The position numbers and the translations under genes are program-made. This document shows positions 26,548 through 35,468 of a DNA stretch of 64,000 nucleotides, one piece after another. Within the stretch, counting starts at the first letter, position 1; every line of letters starts with the position of its first letter. The notes under the pieces were generated by a model. The model saw only the letters and a program-made list of their open reading frames with translations, was not told the DNA's origin and did no database searches. Source of the stretch: UBA5793 sp040255465 (GTDB taxonomy: Bacteria; Planctomycetota; Phycisphaerae; Phycisphaerales; UBA5793); contig JBDZVA010000001.1 of NCBI GenBank assembly GCA_040255465.1, positions 930,001 through 994,000 on the forward strand, in the 5' to 3' direction.

Positions 26548-26575
26548 TTGCCGCTGGGCCGCGCTGGGCGATACT
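26548..26575 (+). promoter_or_regulatory. Putative promoter of the transketolase gene
   Basis: TTGCCG (26548-26553), a 16-nt spacer and GATACT (26570-26575) form a sigma-70-like pair about 100 nt before the start codon. Predicted by eye only. Confidence 0.4.
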
Positions 26576-26678
26576 GTTGGGATTAGGGCGCGGTCGCGCG
26601 TGGCGCACGCGGTCTTCCGACCTCGTGAGGCGCTCGGGCCCGATACGCGTTCTCCAGCAACCGAAGGGATCACCATCC

Positions 26679-28649
26679 ATGTCGTTTGAAGCAGCCGTCC
26701 ATGCCAAGGCCATCCACCTCGACAAACTCTCCCTGGACATGACGGCCGCGGCCGGCAGCGGGCACCCGACCAGCGCGATGAGCATCGGCCACCTCGTCAC
26801 GGTCCTGATGTACCACACGATGCGCTGGGATCCCAAGAACCCGGGCGACCCGCGCTCCGATCGGCTGATTCTCAGCGAGGGCCACGCGGTTCCGATCATT
26901 TACGCGGCGTTTGCCGACCTCGGCGGGTACTACGGCAAGCCGGACAACCTTCGTCCCGTTACTCTCGAGGACCTCAAACTCTTTCGTGCGACGGCATCGG
27001 AGCTGGATGGGCACCCCAATCCGATGGAGGGCTTCCCGTTCTTTGACGCCGCCACCGGTTCGCTCGGCCAGGGCCTGAGCGTCGCGGCCGGCATGGGGCT
27101 TGCGGCCATCAACGACGGGCTGGATCGGCGTTTCTATTGCCTCATTGGTGACGGCGAGTCGCGCGAGGGTCAGATCTGGGAAGCCATCGACTTCATCGCT
27201 GACCACAAGCTCTCAAACGTCCTGCCGATCTTCAACTGCAACGGCAACGGCCAATCGGACAAGGTTTCGGCCCAGCAGTCGGCCGAGTGCCTGACAAAGA
27301 AGCTGGAGGCCGCGGGCTATGAGGTGGGGCTCATCAATGGGCACGATCCGGAGGCGATCCGCAAGAGCCTTGAGTTCTTCATCGAGCGTGCTGAGACCGG
27401 CAAGCCCATGGCGATCGTCGCCCGAACCGTCAAAGGTTGGGGTTCGGCGACGATGCAGATGGGGAACTGGCACGGCAAGCCAGCCACCGGCGAGACGCTT
27501 AATAAGGCCAAGTCAGAACTCGACGAGCGTCGGATCGAGTTGGTCAAGAGCATCGGAGTGCCGGAGAACTTCTTCCGGATCGCCGCTCCGTCGGGCGCCG
27601 AGCCGGTGATGGCCGAGCCGGGCGACACGCCCTCGTTCACCGACGCCATGCGGCGCTACGACATGCTGTCGATTGTGCAGAAGGGTTCATGGGCCACGCG
27701 CCGCGCGTATGGCGTGGCGCTGCGCACGCTGGGCCACGCCAACTCCAACGTGGTGGTGCTGGACGCCGACGTGAAGAACTCGACTTTTGCCGAGACGTTT
27801 GCCAAGGACAGTGAACTGGCGAATCGCTTCTACGAGTGCCGCATTGCCGAGCAGAACATGTTCTCCGTCGCCTCGGGACTGAGTGCGGCGGGCAAGATCC
27901 CCTTCTGTTCGACCTTTGCGAAGTTCGTCACCCGCGGGTATGACCAGATTGAAATGGCCATGAATTCCGGGGCGAATCTGAAGATCGTCGGCTCTCATGC
28001 GGGCATTTCCCTTGCGGCCGACGGCCCGAGCCAGATGTCATTGCCCGACGTGGCGTGGTTCCGCAGCCTCACGACGATGAAGGATCACCGCGGTAATCCA
28101 GGCTGTTACCTGCTGCAGCCTTCGGATGCCTATGCCGCATATGCCCTGACGATGGTTATGGCGGAGTACGAGGGACTGTGCTACATGCGAACGCTGCGCA
28201 ATGACACCGAGTTCCTCTATGACGACAGCACGGTCTTCAACCTGGGCGGGTTTGAAGTGCTGACCGAGGGTCGCGACCTGCTGATCGTGGCCAGCGGCTA
28301 CATGGTGCATGAAGCGAACAAGTGCCTGGACGCCCTGGACAAGGCCGGGATCGACGCCACGCTGGTCGACCTGTATTCGCTGCCGTTCGATACCGACAAG
28401 CTGCTGGACCTGGCAAACGCCAACAACGGGATGATCCTGACCATCGAGGACAACTACGGCGGCGGGATCGGCTCGGCGGTTGCGGATGCCCTGACGGAAG
28501 ACGGCGGGTCGTTTACGCTTGAGCAGCTGTGTGTGCGGCGGATCCCGAAGTCAGCGCGGACGGCGGACGACGAGCTGAAACTGTGCGGTCTGCACGCGAC
28601 GGACATTGTGCAGAAGGCGTGTCGGATGCTGCAGGTTGTTGAATTGTGA
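26679..28649 (+). CDS. tkt: Transketolase
   Basis: 656 residues from ATG 26679, with AAGGG upstream. The enzyme transfers two-carbon units between sugar phosphates in the pentose phosphate pathway using thiamine diphosphate. Visible hallmarks are the N-terminal AAGSGHPTSAMSIGHL, the ThDP-binding GDGESREGQIWEAIDFIADHKL ending in CNGNGQSDKV, the E-containing IAEQNMFSVASGLSAAGKIPF of the pyrimidine domain, and the C-terminal domain with DLYSLPFDTDKL. The length is normal for a single-chain transketolase. Transcribed alone. RpiA of the same pathway is encoded 12 kb downstream. Confidence 0.93.
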   Translation: MSFEAAVHAKAIHLDKLSLDMTAAAGSGHPTSAMSIGHLVTVLMYHTMRWDPKNPGDPRSDRLILSEGHAVPIIYAAFADLGGYYGKPDNLRPVTLEDLKLFRATASELDGHPNPMEGFPFFDAATGSLGQGLSVAAGMGLAAINDGLDRRFYCLIGDGESREGQIWEAIDFIADHKLSNVLPIFNCNGNGQSDKVSAQQSAECLTKKLEAAGYEVGLINGHDPEAIRKSLEFFIERAETGKPMAIVARTVKGWGSATMQMGNWHGKPATGETLNKAKSELDERRIELVKSIGVPENFFRIAAPSGAEPVMAEPGDTPSFTDAMRRYDMLSIVQKGSWATRRAYGVALRTLGHANSNVVVLDADVKNSTFAETFAKDSELANRFYECRIAEQNMFSVASGLSAAGKIPFCSTFAKFVTRGYDQIEMAMNSGANLKIVGSHAGISLAADGPSQMSLPDVAWFRSLTTMKDHRGNPGCYLLQPSDAYAAYALTMVMAEYEGLCYMRTLRNDTEFLYDDSTVFNLGGFEVLTEGRDLLIVASGYMVHEANKCLDALDKAGIDATLVDLYSLPFDTDKLLDLANANNGMILTIEDNYGGGIGSAVADALTEDGGSFTLEQLCVRRIPKSARTADDELKLCGLHATDIVQKACRMLQVVEL

Positions 28650-29253
28650 GTCCGTATGGCAGTTATCGACTAGGTGCAAACGCTGATATGTGCGGGCTCA
28701 ACTCGTTGTAGTGCAAGAGTTTATGATAATTGTTGCGTGTTTTTGGCCAGAAAAACAACAGGCGTGCGTCTGCATGAGTCGAAAATAGTGTGAGTTACCG
28801 GGTTTGGAAATGTTTGGCCGGTTTGACTTGACGGCCCGATAGAGGTGGCCAGAATATACGCAAGTTACGGAACAGTTTGAGTTCTGCGAACGTCTTCACA
28901 AGGGTGAATCGAACCGACTGCACGCATGGGTGCGATGTGTCGGCTTGAGGATGGACTCCGATCTCGAAGTGACAACCCAGACAGGAACCGCGACGCACGG
29001 GTACCAGGCGGCAGGCCAGAGTTCTTGATTCGCCTGCCATTCTCAAGGCAATGCCGTGCGTTTGAATTTGAGTTTTGAACGCATTTCGTATCGGCCGGTT
29101 GTGGTCTGCGAAACAGCGAATGGTTGGATTGATTGGTTGGAATGATTTGAAAAGTACACGTCCGGCTGGACCTTGTTGGTTTCAGCGCCGTCGGACGGGT
29201 GGATGACCAAGGGGCACTCTCTAAACCAGCCCCGAATCGTTGAAGGAGAAGAC
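28650..29253. other. Long leader/promoter region of first porin
   Basis: About 600 nt without a gene and with visibly lower GC than the surroundings. A promoter candidate is TTGACG (28828-28833), 18 nt, GAATAT (28852-28857), leaving a leader of nearly 400 nt. No hairpin with a T-run is seen after the transketolase stop. Confidence 0.4.
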
Positions 29254-30588
29254 ATGAGTCTCAACATGAAGGTTGGAGTGCTTGCGGGTGCTGCGTCAGC
29301 CATGGTGGCCGGCGTGTGCTACGGCGGTTCCACCCCAGGCGACACCGATGCACGAATCGCCGCGCTCGAAGCCCAGATCGCACAGCTCAAGAACGACAGC
29401 TCGTCGTGGCTCAACTCTGAGCAGACCCGCGCTCTCGTCCGCGAGACGATGGCTGACAGCGAAACCCGCGCCAGCCTGCTCCGCGATGGCGGCACCGCCG
29501 GCTACCGCGAAGGTCGTGGATTCTTCCTCAGCAATGAGGATGGCTCCTTCGATGTCAACATCGGCATCAAGAGCCAGTTCCGCGGCATCTACAATGACAA
29601 GGACTCGGCGGACCAGAGCACGTTCGGCTGGGAAAACAGCCGCACGCGTCTCACCTTTGACGGCCATGCCGGCAACCCGGATCTGACCTACATGATCCAG
29701 GCCGACTTCGACGTCAACGGCGGAGCTTTCGTCCTCCTCGATGCCTACGCCAACTGGGCGCTGGGCAACGGCTGGGACTGGGGCTGGGGACAGGCCAAGG
29801 CGCCGTTCCTCCACGAGACGCTCGTCAACGAGTTCAAGCAGCTCGCGGTCGACACCTCCTACGTCCAGAACTGGTTCGGCACTGGCTACACCCAGGGCAC
29901 GTGGCTGCACTACGCCAATGACACACTCGACTTCTGGGTGTCGTTCAATGACGGTGGCGGCGTCTCCCCCACGGGGCTCAACACCGGCAATGCCAACACG
30001 CCTTTCGCGGCTGACGGCACCGAGTGGGCGTTTACCGCTCGCGTCGAGGCAGTCCTCGCCGGCAACAAGGCTCAGTTTAACGACTACACCTCGTGGTCGA
30101 GCGACGAGACCGGCCTTCTGCTCGGTGGTGCCATCCACTGGCAGGACGGCGAGTACGGCACGGGCGGCGAAGAAGTTCAGTCCTTCTCATGGACCATTGA
30201 CGCCTCCGCCGAATTCGGCCAGGCGAACCTCGCGGCCTACGTGGTCGGTCTGAGCACCGATCCCAATGCCACTGCCGCGACCAGCTACGATCAGTACGGC
30301 ATCGTCGTTCAGGGCGGCTACCACATCGTCCCCGACAAGTTCGAACTCTTCGGCCGCTGGGAGTGGATGGATCTTGACAACGCTGTCGCCAGCGACAACC
30401 TCAACATCCTCACCTTCGGTGTCAACTACTACTTCGGCCGTCAGCACGGCTGGAAGTGGACCACGGACCTCGTCTACGCTCTCGACGCCGTGCCGGTTTC
30501 CGCGAGCAACATCGGTCTGCTCGCCGACGCCCTCAACGACTCGGATCAGTGGGCGCTCCGCAGCCAGATGCAGGTCTCGATTCCGTAA
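29254..30588 (+). CDS. Outer-membrane porin (P/O type) with N-terminal coiled coil, copy 1
   Basis: 444 residues from ATG 29254, with AAGGAGA upstream. After a signal peptide (VGVLAGAASAMVAGVCYGG) comes a short coiled coil (DARIAALEAQIAQLKND) and a linker. The rest is a beta-barrel with alternating aromatic strands: FDVNIGIKSQFRGIYND, NPDLTYMIQADFDVNGGAFV, the inner-loop WGWGQAKAPFLHE, VPDKFELFGRWEWMDLDN and a final ALRSQMQVSIP with an aromatic/hydrophobic end. This is the phosphate-selective porin P/O-like family found in planctomycetes. Strong similarity to the next gene shows tandem duplication. It ends with its own terminator. Confidence 0.85.
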   Translation: MSLNMKVGVLAGAASAMVAGVCYGGSTPGDTDARIAALEAQIAQLKNDSSSWLNSEQTRALVRETMADSETRASLLRDGGTAGYREGRGFFLSNEDGSFDVNIGIKSQFRGIYNDKDSADQSTFGWENSRTRLTFDGHAGNPDLTYMIQADFDVNGGAFVLLDAYANWALGNGWDWGWGQAKAPFLHETLVNEFKQLAVDTSYVQNWFGTGYTQGTWLHYANDTLDFWVSFNDGGGVSPTGLNTGNANTPFAADGTEWAFTARVEAVLAGNKAQFNDYTSWSSDETGLLLGGAIHWQDGEYGTGGEEVQSFSWTIDASAEFGQANLAAYVVGLSTDPNATAATSYDQYGIVVQGGYHIVPDKFELFGRWEWMDLDNAVASDNLNILTFGVNYYFGRQHGWKWTTDLVYALDAVPVSASNIGLLADALNDSDQWALRSQMQVSIP

Positions 30589-30620
30589 TCGATCTTGCAC
30601 TGACTCTGTGTGAATTCTTC

Positions 30621-30657
30621 AATCGGCCGGCTCTTCGGAGCCGGCCGATTGTCTTTT
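30621..30657 (+). terminator. Intrinsic terminator after porin 1
   Basis: AATCGGCCGGCTC (30621-30633), a TTCG loop and GAGCCGGCCGATT (30638-30650) form a perfect 13-bp stem followed by GTCTTTTT. Confidence 0.95.
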
Positions 30658-30730
30658 TCCCGCGAGCAGGGGTGCATTCCCTGATTCGCTGCTGATCGGG
30701 CCGACGCACGGGGTCGGCCGTCTCCGCGAC

Positions 30731-30760
30731 TTGACTTTCGGAGTGCTGCGGGCCGATAAT
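30731..30760 (+). promoter_or_regulatory. Promoter of porin 2
   Basis: TTGACT (30731-30736), an 18-nt spacer and GATAAT (30755-30760) match the sigma-70 consensus well. The position implies a leader of about 135 nt. Confidence 0.6.
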
Positions 30761-30901
30761 GAATAGAAGTGGATGGACAACTCTGGTTTAGAGTGTGCGT
30801 ATTCACTGACGGATCTGGAACCAGCACGGGTTGGGTTCAGGGTTGGATCGGCTGGACAAGATCGCATGGGCCTCGGCGATCGCATTCAAGAGAGAACACT
30901 C

Positions 30902-32239
30902 ATGAATTACAGAATCTGGGCGGGTGGTGTGGCGGTCGTTGCGTCACTGTCTCAAGCGAGCCTTTTGGTCGCGGGCTCGGACCCGGCCAACCTTGACGCT
31001 CGCATTGCCGCGCTTGAAGCACAAATCGCGCAACTCAAGAGCGAGTCGTCTTCGTGGCTCGGCGCCGAGCAGACGCGTGCGATCGTTCGGGAAGCCATGG
31101 CGGACAGCGAAACTCGAGCGAGCCTGTTGCGCGAGGGTGGCACGGCTGGTTTCCGCGAAGGAAAAGGTTTCTTCATCAGCAACGAGGATGGCACCTTTGA
31201 TGTGAACCTCTCGGGCTACTCAATGTTCCGCGGGATCTACAACGACAAGGACGGTCCGGACAAGAGCACCGGCGGCTTTGAGAACAGCGTGACGAAACTG
31301 GTTCTTCGCGGACACGCCGGATCCCAGGATCTCACGTACAAACTTCAAATGGCGTTTGATCCCAATGGGGGAACGCTCGTTTTGGATGACATGTTTGTGA
31401 CCTATGCCCTGGGCAGCGGATGGGGATGGTCATGGGGGCAGGTGAAGGCGCCGTTCATTCGTGAACAAGTCATGGGCGACGAGCAGCAACTGGCTGTCGA
31501 ACGGTCGTATGTCAACGCCCTCACGTCACTCGGTCGCGTGCAGGGCACCTGGCTGTCATATGAGAATGAGACGATTCGCGGCTGGCTGGTGTTCAGTGAC
31601 GGCAACCGGATTCCATCCCTGGCCGCGCCGCACACGCAGAGCAAAAACACGCCGTTCAACACCGACGGCACGGAGTGGGCGGTGACGGCGCGCATCGAGG
31701 CGATCCTGGCGGGTTCGGACTGGAAGCAGTTCAACGACTACGAATCATGGAGTACGGATGAGTTTGGCGCGCTCTTCGGTGCGGCAATCCACTGGCAAGA
31801 TGGCGAGTACGGCACGGCGGCGGAGGAGACGCAGGTCTTCACGTGGACGGTTGACGGGATGCTCGAATTCGGCCAGGCAAATCTCTCCGCCTGGGTCGTT
31901 GGCGTTCATACTAACCCGAACGCGACGTCCGCCATGGCGTATGACCAATTCGGATTTGTGGTGCAGGGCGGCGTCCATCTCGTCCCCGACAAGTTTGAGT
32001 TGTTTGGCCGCTACGAGTGGTTCGACTTTGACAACTTCGGGTCACTCGACAATCTCAGCATCGTGACGGCGGGCTTCAACTACTACTTCCGTCGAAACAG
32101 CTGGAAGTGGACGACGGATATCGTCTATGCGCTGGACCAGATTCCCACAAGCGTGGGCGCGACCGGACTGCTGGCGGATGGCGCCGGCGAGGATGGCCAA
32201 CTCGCGCTGCGCACGCAGATGCAGGTCGTGATTCCGTAA
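30902..32239 (+). CDS. Outer-membrane porin (P/O type) with N-terminal coiled coil, copy 2
   Basis: 445 residues from ATG 30902, with GAGAG upstream. It is a paralogue of the preceding porin: the same coiled coil (DARIAALEAQIAQLKSE), the same linker (SETRASLLREGGTAGFREGK), and homologous barrel strands (KLQMAFDPNGGTLVLDD, SWGQVKAPFIREQV, VPDKFELFGRYEWFDFDNFG and ALRTQMQVVIP). The loops differ, so the two channels may have different selectivity or expression. It has its own promoter at 30731 and its own terminator at 32268, so it can be regulated separately from copy 1. Confidence 0.85.
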   Translation: MNYRIWAGGVAVVASLSQASLLVAGSDPANLDARIAALEAQIAQLKSESSSWLGAEQTRAIVREAMADSETRASLLREGGTAGFREGKGFFISNEDGTFDVNLSGYSMFRGIYNDKDGPDKSTGGFENSVTKLVLRGHAGSQDLTYKLQMAFDPNGGTLVLDDMFVTYALGSGWGWSWGQVKAPFIREQVMGDEQQLAVERSYVNALTSLGRVQGTWLSYENETIRGWLVFSDGNRIPSLAAPHTQSKNTPFNTDGTEWAVTARIEAILAGSDWKQFNDYESWSTDEFGALFGAAIHWQDGEYGTAAEETQVFTWTVDGMLEFGQANLSAWVVGVHTNPNATSAMAYDQFGFVVQGGVHLVPDKFELFGRYEWFDFDNFGSLDNLSIVTAGFNYYFRRNSWKWTTDIVYALDQIPTSVGATGLLADGAGEDGQLALRTQMQVVIP

Positions 32240-32267
32240 CGGTTGATTGACCGAAGGAGACTCTCCA

Positions 32268-32303
32268 GACCGGCCGGCCACCCTATTGGCCGGCCGGTCT
32301 TTC
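32268..32303 (+). terminator. Intrinsic terminator after porin 2
   Basis: GACCGGCCGGCCA (32268-32280), a 6-nt loop and TGGCCGGCCGGTC (32287-32299) pair perfectly over 13 bp. A short T-run (TCTTTCG) follows. Confidence 0.85.
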
Positions 32304-32311
32304 GTCGGGGG

Positions 32312-32743
32312 TCACGTCGCGTCGGGCGCCGTTGGGCGAACTCGACGGAACAGCAGGATGGCTACGAGCAGCGCGATGGTGATGCCGACGACGTCGGCGG
32401 CGTAGTCATCCCAGCCGGGAAAGCGGTCTTCGCCCGGAATGGCCTGCGTGATTTCGTCGATGGCGGCAAGCGCCAGCGTCAACCCGGTGCATCGCCAGAT
32501 GTTTCGTGGGACGAATGCGCGGGCGGAACGGCGATCGAGCAGGCGCGTGAGCATGAGCAGGCCGGAGAGGCCACAGAACGCGACGGTATGGAGGATCTTG
32601 TCCAGCGGGATGGGCCCCGGTGCCCCGACGCGCAGCTTGGGCCAGTGGGTTCCGGTTGTGAGCGCCACGAAGTAGAGCAGCGCGATCCAGCGCCAGGCGA
32701 CGGGACTGATCCCTTCCATCCAGCGCACCGCCCACTGGATCAT
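32312..32743 (-). CDS. VanZ-family membrane protein
   Basis: 143 residues; ATG 32743 overlaps the stop of the ParA gene by 4 nt (ATGA). Four membrane helices are visible: WRWIALLYFVALTTGTHW, KILHTVAFCGLSGLLMLTRLL, the segment around CTGLTLALAAIDE, and VVGITIALLVAILLF. The VanZ-like pattern D+..H...F..L, then DE..Q......R.......AD..G, is present as DKILHTVAF and DEITQAIPGEDRFPGWDDYAADVVG. VanZ-like proteins are poorly understood; VanZ itself gives low-level teicoplanin resistance. The coupling to a ParA gene is unusual. Confidence 0.85.
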   Translation of the reverse strand: MIQWAVRWMEGISPVAWRWIALLYFVALTTGTHWPKLRVGAPGPIPLDKILHTVAFCGLSGLLMLTRLLDRRSARAFVPRNIWRCTGLTLALAAIDEITQAIPGEDRFPGWDDYAADVVGITIALLVAILLFRRVRPTAPDAT

Positions 32744-33684
32744 GGTCGTCCGGCGGAGCCGCTCGCGCAGGATTCAGCCGATTTCACGTCAGAGGGCTTG
32801 CGATCGGTGACCACGACTTCGGGCAACTCGACTTTCGAGTTCGTATTGCCGCTGGGCTTGTCATCGCTGGTTGGATTTTCGCTCTGGCTCACGAGGCAGG
32901 CGGCGAGCTGCTGATAGTCTTCCGCGCCGGGGCAATGCGCATCGTATTCGAAGATCGACGTGCCGAAGCTGGGACTTTCGGCAAGCTTGATGTTTCGGCG
33001 AACCGGAGGCTTGAGCACCTGGCAGTCGCGCCAGGGCACCGGCTGATCGCGGCACGACTCGAAGAAGGCTTCGAGATCGCTGACAACCTCAGCCGCCAGG
33101 CGCGTCTGGCTTTCGAACATGCACAGCATCACGCCCGAGACGCGCAGGGCGGGGTTGACCTCGGCGCTGATGAGCGACACGGTCTCGAGCAGTTTGCTCA
33201 AGCCCTGGAGCGCGAGGAAATGCGCCTGCATCGGCACCATGACCTCGCGAGCCAGCACGAGGGCGTTGAGCGTCAGCAGGCCGAGGCTCGGCGGACAGTC
33301 GATGAGCAGAAAATCAAGGTGCCGCATCGTCGCGCAGGCGGCGCACTTGCGGGCCAGTCTTGCGGTGCGGTCGGGTTGTTCGGCGAGTTCGACTTCTGCC
33401 GCGGCCAGATCGGTCACGGCGGGCAGGACGAACACGTCGTTGGCGGCCTTCACCAGCGCATCCTCGACCCGAACGTCGTTGTCGACGAGCACGTCGTAGA
33501 CCGACACGCCATCCGGGGCGACTTCAACGCCCAGGTGCAGCGTGAGGTGGGCCTGCGGATCGAGATCGATGACGCCGACCGTTCGACCCAGACGGGCGAG
33601 CGCTGCCGCGAGGTTGACGGCGGTGGTCGTCTTGCCCACGCCGCCTTTCTGGTTCATGAATGCAATCGTTCGTGTCGAAGCCAT
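32740..33684 (-). CDS. ParA/Soj-family ATPase
   Basis: 314 residues from ATG 33684, with GAGG upstream. The deviant Walker A motif is FMNQKGGVGKTTTAVNLAAAL; Walker A' is VIDLDPQAHLTLHLG and Walker B is FLLIDCPPSLGLLTLNAL. The body matches chromosomal Soj/ParA proteins. The last 50 residues are a low-complexity tail (SQSENPTSDDKPSGNTNSKV) that ordinary ParA lacks. Cytosolic, probably involved in positioning or partitioning of a cargo. No parB is next to it, so it is an orphan ParA, followed by vanZ in an overlapping arrangement. The 17-nt block CGGCCGATATGATCTGC lies about 50 nt upstream. Confidence 0.88.
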   Translation of the reverse strand: MASTRTIAFMNQKGGVGKTTTAVNLAAALARLGRTVGVIDLDPQAHLTLHLGVEVAPDGVSVYDVLVDNDVRVEDALVKAANDVFVLPAVTDLAAAEVELAEQPDRTARLARKCAACATMRHLDFLLIDCPPSLGLLTLNALVLAREVMVPMQAHFLALQGLSKLLETVSLISAEVNPALRVSGVMLCMFESQTRLAAEVVSDLEAFFESCRDQPVPWRDCQVLKPPVRRNIKLAESPSFGTSIFEYDAHCPGAEDYQQLAACLVSQSENPTSDDKPSGNTNSKVELPEVVVTDRKPSDVKSAESCASGSAGRP

Positions 33685-33731
33685 GTCGCCTCGCGGTGGT
33701 CTCGTCAACGGGCCGGGGAGTCGTTCGTGTC

Positions 33732-33748
33732 GCAGATCATATCGGCCG
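33732..33748 (-). promoter_or_regulatory. Conserved promoter block upstream of parA
   Basis: The minus strand reads CGGCCGATATGATCTGC. The identical 17 nt occur at 37457-37473 upstream of another minus-strand gene. TATGAT inside it is a good -10 hexamer. Confidence 0.5.
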
Positions 33749-33787
33749 AGTTCCACCCGTGCGATTATCTCTCTGGTGGGGGGCGGT

Positions 33788-34240
33788 TCACTCCGACTCG
33801 GGCTCGCCCTCGGTGAGCGAGTGCGGTCCCGCATCGGGTTGCGCGCCGGGGCCGGCGATCATGAAGGGGCGCTGGCAGATGATCTCACCGTCGACGCGCA
33901 AGGTGACCCAGTATTTGCCGGGTTCGGGGAACTCGAGGTTGCGCAGTTCGACGTTGACATCGGTGATGTTCAACGGGTTGTCCAGCCGCATCGGGCCCTT
34001 GATTTCGGTGAGCGAGGCGCCGGTGCTGCCGTTCTCGATGGCCAGCGCCACTTCGTAGGTTCGCCGCCCGCTGGTGAGCGAAAAGAGCACGTTCATGTGC
34101 TCGTGGCGGTGGGGAAAAGTCTGCGCGTGGATGGTGTTAAACGTGCCGACGATGATGAGTTTCTTGGTGATCTCATCGCGATACACCGCGTCGCTGATGA
34201 TGATGGACAGGCAGGAGGGGCGCTCGATCGTTTCGTTCAT
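33788..34240 (-). CDS. DUF6941-family protein
   Basis: 150 residues from ATG 34240. The pattern LSIIISDAVYRDEITKKLII, VGTFNTIHAQTFPHRHEHMNVLF, LRNLEFPEPGKYWVTLRVDG and EIICQRPFMI matches DUF6941 proteins, which are short beta-sandwich-like cytosolic proteins of unknown function. It is preserved as a stand-alone gene. It ends about 100 nt before the parA start in the same direction and is divergent from recO (95 nt apart). No motif suggests catalysis. Confidence 0.75.
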   Translation of the reverse strand: MNETIERPSCLSIIISDAVYRDEITKKLIIVGTFNTIHAQTFPHRHEHMNVLFSLTSGRRTYEVALAIENGSTGASLTEIKGPMRLDNPLNITDVNVELRNLEFPEPGKYWVTLRVDGEIICQRPFMIAGPGAQPDAGPHSLTEGEPESE

Positions 34241-34335
34241 GGCCAACGGTACGACCAGGCGCTGTGAAAGGCTATCGATGTGCGAGGGTCGAAGGCGGTG
34301 CATGGCGGGCGCCGACAGTCCTACGCTGTGGGGCT

Positions 34336-35112
34336 GTGCCGAACCTGCGCGACGAGGCTGTGTGCATTCGCCGATGGGACTTCTCGGAAACGAGTCAGAC
34401 CGTCTCGCTGTTCTGCCGTGAGCACGGCCTGCTCCGCGGCATCGCCAAAGGCGCCAAGCGCGAGAAATCACAGTTCTCGGGCGGGATCGAGCTGTTGACG
34501 CGTGGCGAGGTTCTCGCCCTCGTTCGCAAGGGCCGCGATCTTGCCACCCTGACGGACTGGAACCTCCTCGAGGTGTTTCCGGCGCTGTCTGCTCGCCTGG
34601 ACGCCCATCGGGCGGGTTTGTACATGGTTGACCTCATCCAGCATCTGCTTCATGAAGGCGATCCGCACACTCGGCTGTTTGATGAGCTGGTCGAGGCGCT
34701 TCGCGGGCTGGCGGAGCCGCGAATGAGTTCCCGGGCGGTGCTGCGATTTCAGTGGGCGCTTCTCGTCGAGGCGGGCTACAAGCCGATTCTCGACCGCGAT
34801 GCACACTCCGGAGCCGTTCTGCCTCAACAGGAGGGGTCGCTCGCCTTCAGCGCTGAGGCAGGGGGGACCGTGGAGGCTGGAGCCGACGCCGGCGCCTGGC
34901 GGGTGCGACTGGCGACGGTAGATCTCCTGCGCAAGCTGGAGGAAGGAGCCGAGTCCGGCCCTCCCGCCGTGATTGACGCGGTCGAGGAGCGGTCCGGCGA
35001 CGATGAATCTGTCCAGCGGGCGAGTCGGCTGCTGGCGGCTTACTTGCGGCACCTCATGGGGCAGGAGCTGGCGACGATGCGCCACCTGTTCGGTCCGATT
35101 CAGGGGCGATGA
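34336..35112 (+). CDS. recO: DNA repair protein RecO
   Basis: 258 residues if GTG 34336 is used; the open frame extends upstream but homology begins at NLRDEAVCIRRWDFSETSQT. RecO cooperates with RecF and RecR to load RecA on gaps and anneals ssDNA. The N-terminal OB-fold (AVCIRRWDFSETSQTVSLF, then HGLLRGIAKGAKREKSQFSG) is well conserved. The helical C-terminal part lacks the usual four-Cys zinc site; only short hydrophobic helices are seen (ASRLLAAYLRHLMGQEL). A TACGCT hexamer 8 nt before the start suggests a leaderless transcript. Confidence 0.85.
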   Translation: MPNLRDEAVCIRRWDFSETSQTVSLFCREHGLLRGIAKGAKREKSQFSGGIELLTRGEVLALVRKGRDLATLTDWNLLEVFPALSARLDAHRAGLYMVDLIQHLLHEGDPHTRLFDELVEALRGLAEPRMSSRAVLRFQWALLVEAGYKPILDRDAHSGAVLPQQEGSLAFSAEAGGTVEAGADAGAWRVRLATVDLLRKLEEGAESGPPAVIDAVEERSGDDESVQRASRLLAAYLRHLMGQELATMRHLFGPIQGR

Positions 35113-35468
35113 ACGGCCCGGCAGGCGTGCATCCCCGAGTCAGCGAGGGTCGAATCGAGCTGGGTCACGAAGGCCGCGCTTGGTCCAATAACAGAGCCAA
35201 CGGGCGGATCCTGCCGACATTTTTGATCGTTTTTTACAATTGCGCGCGATTCGGGTTGTGCTCCGGGTATTCCCGAGGTATGGTGTGAACCTGTGCCTGG
35301 TGCGCAAGAATTGCCAGCCTGCGGCCCTTGGAGGCAGCGGGCCGGTGATGTGGGGGTGGAGTGGGGCTGCTCAATCTGTTCGTGAGAAGCCAAGAGTCGT
35401 GGCGAATCCTTCTCAAGAAGTGGTTTCTTGAGTTTCTGTCGACGGAAATCGAGTTTGGAGGAGAAAAG
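35113..35468. other. Intergenic region before the PAPG-tailed protein
   Basis: 356 nt without a gene. AT-rich stretch near 35220-35245. No strong promoter is identified. Confidence 0.35.
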
